Assembly (NCBI RefSeq): GCF_963082655.1
Contig: NC_081552.1
Location: forward strand, 193,654,098 to 193,718,097
Direction: 5' to 3'
Origin: Stomoxys calcitrans
Lineage: Eukaryota > Arthropoda > Insecta > Diptera > Muscidae
Length of the DNA: 64,000 nt
Shown here one piece after another: positions 57,416-64,000 of this stretch (its first letter is position 1; every line of letters begins with the position of its first letter). The notes below the pieces were generated by a model that saw only the letters and a list, made by a program, of their open reading frames with translations, made no database searches and had not been told where the DNA came from. The translations under genes were made by a program, and so were the position numbers.

Positions 57416-58215
57416 GACGTTAGGTTACGTTAGGTTAGGTTGAAAAGAGGGTGTAGATATTAATCCGCCCCATGCCACTATGGACATACAGGGTGGCTGA
57501 TGAATATTGCTACAATGATGAATATTGCTACATTTTTTTTTCGGTGTATGGAATACATTTTTCTTTTATTCATGTTAAATTAAATTATTAAATTAATTAT
57601 TAAATTATTATTAATTAAATTAATTAATTAATTAATTAAATTAATTATTAAATTATTATTATTAAATAGAAAAAAAGTTATTACATTTTTTTTTGGTAGC
57701 GGCTTTCATCAGCCACCCTGTACACCTAAGCCAGTAATCGGCTTGTTGTGCGCTCTAAAAACTAAAAAATAACCTCGAAGAAGGAAATATTAATTTGAAT
57801 GAAATGCTCCAACGTCTCATCATCTTCCCCACATGTCCTACACATTTTGCATAAGTGAGCTCGCAGTCTTATGTGACCCGTTGTGACACCAAAAGCTATA
57901 CCGACCTACATCCAACTTCCTTTCAGTAATAGCCTCCTCCTCTCACGATACGGATCACCCCAAAAGATTTTCGCCGACCTACCTACCGACTCTTTCGCTG
58001 TTCCACATTGTCGTTTGTCGCCCATGCGCTTAAATCGGACTGCGTCGACCCGAAAGCTTGGAGTTAATCAAGTTTATCGACGGCAGTCCTTTGGCCTTCA
58101 CTAGCAAATCATATGACTTTTCATTCTCCCTTACTCCGTTATGGCACGGCATCCAAACGATGCGGATTGTGCCATCCTGAGAGAAGGCTGTAATCTCCTT
58201 CTTACACTCTTTGGT
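57416..58215 (-). mobile_element. Jockey-type retrotransposon fragment, interrupted by a MITE
   Basis: Minus strand. The RNase H part reads KKEITAFSQDGTIRIVWMP, CHNGVRENEKS and AKGLPSINLIN (58030-58215), with frame breaks. The knuckle region near 57800-57850 is degraded, and the 3' end with the TTCAACCTAACCTAACG type of sequence lies near 57420-57455. Same family as 3661-10889. A 232-bp element is inserted at 57489. Confidence 0.75.
57489..57720. mobile_element. MITE with CAGGGTGGCTGATGAA ends
   Basis: 232 bp with inverted ends CAGGGTGGCTGATGAA and TTCATCAGCCACCCTG, flanked by TA on each side (57487-57488 and 57721-57722). The interior is almost pure A/T (AATTAATTAA stretches). Compared with the related Jockey copy at 33950-33970, removing the element and one TA restores a close match (ACATACACCTAAG against ACATTCACCTAAG). 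Tc1/mariner-like by its duplication; the family is otherwise unknown. Confidence 0.85.
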
Positions 58216-58544
58216 GACTGTAAGAATGCCAAAAAATTTCGAACGAATCGCATCACCAATCTCCGAGATCTGGTGTTTTTGAAAATTCCAATAATGAGAA
58301 GTGCTTTTTAGGGTAGCGATAGCAGCTCGGACATTTCGACTCAAATATGGATATCAAATTAGTGCAACAATCCGAAATCCCTTTAATTTGAGCCCCACAT
58401 TGCCATGCTCGGTAAATATCAACCGTTTGGAGGGTGTTTTCGGACTGGGTCGGCCACCGCTACTTTTCCCTGAAAATAGATATCAAATTCGTTCTTTTCA
58501 CCCAAATACCGTTGATTTGAGCTGCAATTTGCCATAGTAGACAA

Positions 58545-58755
58545 GATGGGACTCAAATGAAAGGTTTTTGAGAGTAGAAAACGAATTTGATATCCAATTT
58601 TGGAGCCAAGTGTTTGAGGGGATATAAAGTTCAATGTAGGTGACGCCCAAAAACACACCCCCTAAACTGAACTTCATATCCTCTCAAACACTTGGCTCCA
58701 TAATTGCTTATCAAATTCGTTTTCTACTCTCAAAAACCTTTCATTTGAGTCCCAT
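58545..58755. repeat. Inverted repeat within family C
   Basis: Arms at about 58545-58633 and 58668-58755 are imperfect complements (TGGGACTCAAATGAAAGGTT against AACCTTTCATTTGAGTCCCA) around a 34-base loop. Confidence 0.8.
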
Positions 58756-59245
58756 ATTGTCATAATGGGTCAAATAACCCATTTGAAGTACCTTTAGGAG
58801 GAAAAGCGCCTCCTAGACGTGACCCCAAATTTTAATGTCATATTCGTAAGCTACTCTCAAATACCTTTCATTTGAGTCTAATATAGCCATGGTCGGTATC
58901 GAGGTATTTGGAGGTGGGGCGACCTCCCATTACTTGGACCTAATTTTTTATGCCATATTTGTAATCTAATGCCGAATACTATTCATTTGGGTCCCATATT
59001 GATAAGGACGTCGAGTATATCTGTTTAGAGGAGTTTTGGGGTTGGAGCGGGCCGCTGGGTACTTGGATCAAAATTTTAATACAATATTTGTTTTCTGGTC
59101 TCCAAAACCTTTGATTTGATAACCATATTGTACCCATCGGTCCACTTTTGGTTTTGGGTGCCTTCTTTGGGGTAAGGAGGAGGGACCGCCCCCGTCCGAT
59201 ATATAAAAATTATATAGCCTATGTTGTTTTCCAGACAAACCTACA

Positions 59246-59786
59246 CAATCTGTGAAAATTTTAAGAAAATCGGTTCAGCCGTTTTTGATTCTACGGAACA
59301 AACAAGGAAACCGAGTCCCATGTAGTCATGATGGGTCATATGCCCATTTAAGGCATTTTTGGGAGGTAGGGTGACCTCCTATACTTCGATTTGATTTTGT
59401 ATGCCAGATCCGAAATCTACTCCCGAATACCTATCATTTGAGCCCCATATTGAAATGCACGCCCAATATGTCTGTTTGGGGGAGTTTTAGGTTTGGGGCG
59501 GCCCGATGGGTACAAACAATCTGTGAAAATTTTAAGAAAATCGGTTCAGCCGTTTTTGATTCTACGGAACAAACAAGGAAACCGAGTCCCATGTAGTCAT
59601 GGTGGGTCATATGCCCATTTAAGGCATTTTTGGGAGGTAGGGTCACCCCCTATACTTCGATTTGATTTCGTATGCCAGATTCGAAATCTACTACCGAATA
59701 CCTTTCATTTGAGGCCCATATTGAAATGAACATCCAATAAGTCTGTTTGGGGGAGTTTTGGGTTTGGGGCGGCCCGATGGCTACAT
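59246..59786 (+). repeat. Tandem duplication, period 271 bp
   Basis: The segment from CAATCTGTGAAAATTTTAAG to GGGGCGGCCCGATGG occurs twice in succession (starts 59246 and 59517) with few differences. It is a recent local duplication inside the family C array. Confidence 0.8.
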
Positions 59787-61370
59787 CGACTCAAATTTTA
59801 AAACCATATTCGTATTCTACTCTCCAATGCCATTCATTTGATACCTATATTGTCTCGATCGGTCCACATTTGATATTGGGTTGTGTTTTTGGGGAGGGTC
59901 CGTCGCCCTTCCGATACCGAAAAATTATATAGCCTATGATTCCTTTCAGACCAACCTACACAATAGGCAAAAATTTCAAGAAAATCGGTTCTGCCGTTTT
60001 TCGGTCTATACGGAACAAACAAACCGAGTCCCATATATCCGTGATCGGCTAATGTGCCCATTTAGGGCGTTTCTTTGGGGGTGGGGTGACCCCCTATACT
60101 TAGTAGATAAATTCGTTATCTACTCGCGCATAATTTTCATTTGATACCCATATTGTCCTTATCGGTCCATTTTTGATTTTGGGTGGTGTTCCGGTGGAGG
60201 GTCCCCCCCCCCTTCCGTTATCAATAAATTATAAAGCCTATTCCTACTTCCTGATCATATTCGTAATCTACTCTCGAATACCTTTCATTTGAGTCCCATA
60301 TTGTCATGATCGTCAAATAAACCTATTTTTTGGTGTGTTGAGGCTGGGGCGGCCCCCCAGGTACTTAGACCCAACCTTTATTATGGGATAGTACCCTTAT
60401 CCCAAGAGTACTACCTAAAACTAAAAGTGGACCGATCGGGACAATATGGGATTCAAACGAAAGGTATTTAGGATAAGAAAACGTATCTGATATCCAATTG
60501 TCGGACCAAGCGCTAGGGGGACCACCCAAGCTCCAAAACACCCCTAAATCGCACATATTTACCGACCATGGCTATATGGGACTCAAATGAAAGGTATTTG
60601 CGAGTAGAATACGAATCTGATATCCAAATGTGGGACCACGTTTCTGGGGGTCCCCCCTTTCCCAAAACACCCCCCAAACATGACTTATTTACTGACCATG
60701 GGAATATGGGGCTTAAAAAAAAGCTATTTGAATGTAGAATACGAATCTGATATCCAAATATGGGACCAAGTGTTCTGGGGGCCGCCTCTCACCAAAAACA
60801 TCCCCAAAGGGGACAAATTTACGACCATAGCAATATGGGGTTCAAATGAAAGGTCTTTGGGAGTAAAGCAAATTTGATATCAACACCACCCAAATAGGAC
60901 GTATTTTCTGACTATTGCAATATGAGGCTCAAATAAGAGTGTTTTTAAAGTGGAACACGAATCCGATATATACTTTCAAGGCCAACTCACTGAATGGCCG
61001 CTCATCCCCCAAAACACCTCCCAAGACGGTCATGTGTACCGACTATGGAAATATGGGGCTCAAATTAAAGGTATGTGGGAGTAGACCACGTGTCTGATAT
61101 CAACATTAGGGGTCAACTGTCTAGCGGACATTCCACCACCATAAAAACCCCCAAATAGAACGTATTTGCTCACCAAGACAATTTGGGTCTTAAAGAGAGT
61201 GGAACAAAATATTCATAGTTTTTAGGGCCAATACTCCAAACCGGACATATTTGCTGACTTTTGCAATAAGTCATTTAAATGATATTAGAAAACGAATTTG
61301 ATATCCAATTTTAAGGGCAATGGTATTCTAGATTAGTATACCCCCATCCTATGATGGTTGGTATAGAAAG

Positions 61371-62095
61371 TAATGTACTAACTAAAGTGCCAGAGTTTGA
61401 TCCACCCTATTGTAGAATTCCTCTATAGGCACACTTATGTTTGATATGTCATCCCCGTCATAGGTTTTTAGATCTTGTCATATTCGTTTCATAAATTCAA
61501 CATTTACAGTAAGTCGCACATTTAACAGTTTCATATAGTCAACGTTGCTTTTAACGAAAACATCATGTAATGCAAAAATCTGGCACATGTGTCTAAAAAA
61601 TACAGAGCTCTGTAGATATATGTAGCAGAATTCAACTTAATTGAGACGGAAGCTTTAATAAATCACCAAGAGTGATAACAACTGCCTTTGCTTTCGAATC
61701 CAACAGAATAAATGTGCATTTGATTAGATAACGAGTGAGAGAGAGAGGCCGCTGGATCAAGTAGTTTAAGCTATAATGATTTTGATTGTTTTAAATAAGA
61801 CCCATCCACAGGCATCCAAGCATACCACCACTTGTCCCGAATAACCAGCTGCACTGCCGTATCTGGGCGTATCAGCAAGAGGTCAGTGTCAAGTGCAAAA
61901 TCATAAAAGTTTAGGTTTAATTCTGTTACGAAATGACATTAATTTACACTGACTAAACTCTTTCAATAAGAGAAAAATGCCAAATGAACAGCACAAACGT
62001 TTATTTGCTGATATTTGCCCTAATTATGATGGCCATGATAATGACACAGTTTTCATACCATAGGATGGGGGCAAGAGTAATATAAGTAATCATTC
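61371..62095. other. Unassigned sequence with no gene
   Basis: No coding region recognised. A short GAGAGAGAGAG tract lies near 61737-61747. Confidence 0.4.
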
Positions 62096-63340
62096 TGTGA
62101 CCCTTAAAGGTGTATATGTGCTCGTGCTCTTCTCTCAAATACCATTTTTTTAACCCCATATTGTTATTGGTTTAAGGGGAGTTTACACGATGAGGCGTCC
62201 CCCAAACACATGGCCCCGAAATTGGTTATCAAATTTGTTTTCTAATCTCAAATACCTTTCATTTGAGCCACATATTGGCATGGTCGAAAAATGATTACCC
62301 TTTGGTGGGTGTTTTGGAGAAGGGGTGATGCCTTAAATACATGGTCCAACATTTGTATATCAAATTCGTATTCTACTCCCAAATACCTTTATTTGAGCCC
62401 CATATTGCCATGGACACTAAAAAATTGCTATTTGAGGGGTATTTTGGGAAAGGGGTAGACCCCCAGAAAATTGGTCCCGAAAGTGGGTGTCGATTCTTGC
62501 TCTACCTCCCAATACCTTTCATTTAAGCCCCACATTGACATGGTCGGTAAATATGCCCGATTTAGGGGTGTTTTTGGGGATTGGGGTGGTCCCCCAAACA
62601 CTGAGGCCGGAAAATATATCAGCAACGTGCTCATATATATATATACCATTTATTTGAACCCCATATTGCCATTGGCCTCAAAATTGGATATCAGATTCGT
62701 TTTCTAATCTTTAATTTAAATGCCTTATTAAATAAGCCAGCAAACATATTCGGTTTGGGGTATGGGCCCTAAAAACTATGAATATCGAGCTCCACACCCT
62801 TTAAGACCCAAATTGTCTTGGTGAGCAAATAGGTCCTATTTGGGGGTTGTTACGGGGGTGGGCGTCCCCTAGACAGTTGGTACCTAATGTTGATATCAGA
62901 TACGTGATCTACTCCCAAATACCTTTAATTTGAGCCCCTTATTTCCATAGTCGGCAAACATGACCGCTTTGGGAGGTGTTTTGGGGGATGTGCTGGCACT
63001 CAGTGAATTAGCCGTAAAGATGTATATCGGATTCGTGTTCTACTCTAAAAGCCCTCTAATTTGAGCCTCATATTGCAATAGTCAGCAAATACTTTCTATT
63101 TGGATGGTGTTGTGGGGGTGGGGTGGCCCCATAGACATTTTTCCCAAATATTAATATCAGATACGTGCTTTACTCCCAAAGACCTTTCATTTAAGTCCCA
63201 TATTGCTATGGTCATACATTTATCTTTTTGGAGTATGTTCTCGGGGATGGGAGGCCCCCCAAACAATGGCCCCACATCGTATTCTATACTCAAATACCTT
63301 TTATTTAAGCCCTATTGTAATATGATAACTTGTTATACTC
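62096..63340 (+). repeat. Family C array
   Basis: Eight or so units of about 130 bp with CAAATACCTTTCATTTGAGC, CATATTGCCATGG and GGGGTGTTTTTGGGG segments. No head or tail motif was seen, so both ends are truncated. Confidence 0.7.
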
Positions 63341-63541
63341 GTATTTATAAGAAACTTTTGATGAAACTAAGTAGACTAGCTTGTTCCGTTAATGTTGTTT
63401 GTTTGAAAAATATAATAAAAAGTTTCAGTTTGTTGACAGAAGCTTTACAATTCAGGTGTGGGGTTCCCAAAAAAAAAAAAAAAAATAAATAAATAAATAA
63501 AAAAAAGAAGACTCAAAAAAAAAATTTTTTTTTTTTTTAAA
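63341..63541. other. Spacer ending in a low-complexity A/T tract
   Basis: 63341-63469 is unassigned. 63470-63538 is mostly A and AAAT repeats followed by a 14-base T run. The A tract could be a retroposon tail or an assembly join just before the open frame to the right. Confidence 0.5.
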
Positions 63542-64000
63542 TATGGATCACGCCCTACTCGAGAAAGAATTCTTTCAGCTTTGAAAGCTTCAAATGTGGA
63601 ATTTCCAGAAACAGCGTCAATTGCACAATTGAGAACATTATATGATTCTTTGCAAGTTAACGGTGGTCCATCAAAGCAGACTGAATTGCCTTCTGGAAAT
63701 GTGGTTTCTTCTGATTCTGCTGGGAATTCATCTGTAACTGTCACTACAATGTCATCCAATACTTTGAATGAAACTCTCGTTATTAATTCCGCAACTGCCG
63801 ATCCTGAAAATTTGCTTCAGTCATTTCAATGTAATGGTGAGTCCACAAATCAAACTGAATTGGTTCTTGGAACTGCCGCTTGTTTTTCTGCCGCACGGAC
63901 TTCAACCGATTTAATATCTAGAAATACATTGAGTGTCGCTTTTAATAACAGCGAAATTGGCGTATCCTGTGCAAATCTTCGGCAAACACAGACTTCAGTG
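63542..64000 (+). CDS. Partial open reading frame of unknown function, running off the right edge
   Basis: 153 codons without a stop, open from 63497 and continuing past the window. It reads YGSRPTRERILSALKAS, NVEFPETASIAQLRTLYDSL, then Ser/Thr/Asn-rich sequence. The first 40 residues look like two short helices with a basic start, faintly like a SAP-type DNA-binding motif or the N-terminus of some mobile-element proteins; this is only a suggestion. A degenerate repeat of 58 residues is visible: SLQVNGGPSKQTEL recurs as SFQCNGESTNQTEL exactly 174 bases later. No start codon, signal peptide or membrane segment is seen. The preceding A/T tract leaves the 5' boundary open: it could be an exon, a mobile-element gene fragment or a processed copy. 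The antisense frame over the same bases is poorer (its end is encoded by the A/T tract). Confidence 0.6.

Larger units (their letters stand above)
58216..61340. repeat. Family C arrays in mixed orientation
   Basis: Plus-oriented units run from about 58290 to 58540 and from 58690 to 60385. Minus-oriented units run from 58545 to 58660 and from 60390 to 61330. Units carry TCTACTCTCAAATACC with TTTCATTTGAGTCCCAT, or their complement. Tail motifs (AATCGGTTCAGCCGTTTTTG, CGGAACAAACAA) occur several times inside the array, at 59265, 59537 and 59985. At least two element copies are therefore joined or amplified here. A reversed mini-me-type head lies at about 61330-61370. Confidence 0.7.

Noticed and set aside
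63445..63759. A 104-codon minus-strand frame at the right edge
   Set aside because: Its C-terminal third is encoded by the A/T low-complexity tract, and the opposite strand has the longer, more ordered open frame.

Overview
The window looks like intergenic DNA from a higher fly (Diptera, Brachycera), most likely a calyptrate such as a muscid; the species placement is inference. The evidence is AT-rich DNA, dispersed repeats with mini-me-type cores ((TA)n, a conserved linker, then (GTCY)n), Jockey-type and RTE-like non-LTR retrotransposons, a tRNA-derived SINE, mariner-type MITEs, and one host gene: an insect-type short-chain dehydrogenase of the Adh/Fbp2 kind. There is no bacterial signature, CRISPR array, rRNA or true tRNA gene.

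Most of the sequence is repeats. I use four informal family names. Family A has units of about 153 bp containing GCTGAAATTTGGGACAGTGA. Family B has units of about 142-155 bp containing GAGCCTCTAGAGGGCG. Family C has units of about 125-165 bp containing ACCTTTCATTTGAGTCCCAT. Family D has units of about 118 bp (42.3-44.0 kb). Complete copies of A (29.2-31.1 kb) and B (51.9-53.1 kb) have subterminal inverted repeats, an internal (TA)n/(GTCY)n block, central tandem repeats and a GC-rich palindrome near the far end. That layout resembles DINE-1/mini-me (Helentron-associated) elements.

Layout: 0.7-2.4 kb family A; 2.7 kb SINE; 3.5-11.8 kb a three-level nest (family B, holding a 5'-truncated Jockey element, holding a RAG1/Transib-like DNA transposon); 11.8-14.9 kb families A and C; 15-16.6 kb non-repetitive-looking DNA plus a MITE; 16.9-21.5 kb family B split by an RTE-like LINE; 22.6-26.4 kb families A, C, A; 26.4-27.7 kb no gene; 27.9-29.1 kb Jockey fragment with a minisatellite; 29.2-40.8 kb mainly families A and B with another Jockey fragment and a well-marked SINE insertion; 40.8-42.3 kb nothing recognised; 42.3-44.3 kb family D; 44.4-47.0 kb decayed LINE pieces and SINEs; 47.1-55.4 kb families B, C, A and a second MITE; 55.45-56.97 kb the Adh/Fbp2-like gene (TATA box, three coding exons, polyA signal); 57.2-63.3 kb family C with a Jockey fragment carrying another MITE; 63.5-64.0 kb an open frame running off the edge.

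The most notable object is the transposon at 5000-10347. Its ends are CACAGTG (identical to the V(D)J recombination signal heptamer). It is flanked by a perfect 5-bp duplication, TGCCG, and has two inverted arms of 1431 bp each that look identical. It encodes a transposase with the RAG1/Transib core residues (two Asp, one Glu, a Cys2-His2 zinc site), broken by one frameshift. Removing the element and one TGCCG restores an uninterrupted Jockey RNase H reading frame, so the boundaries are exact.
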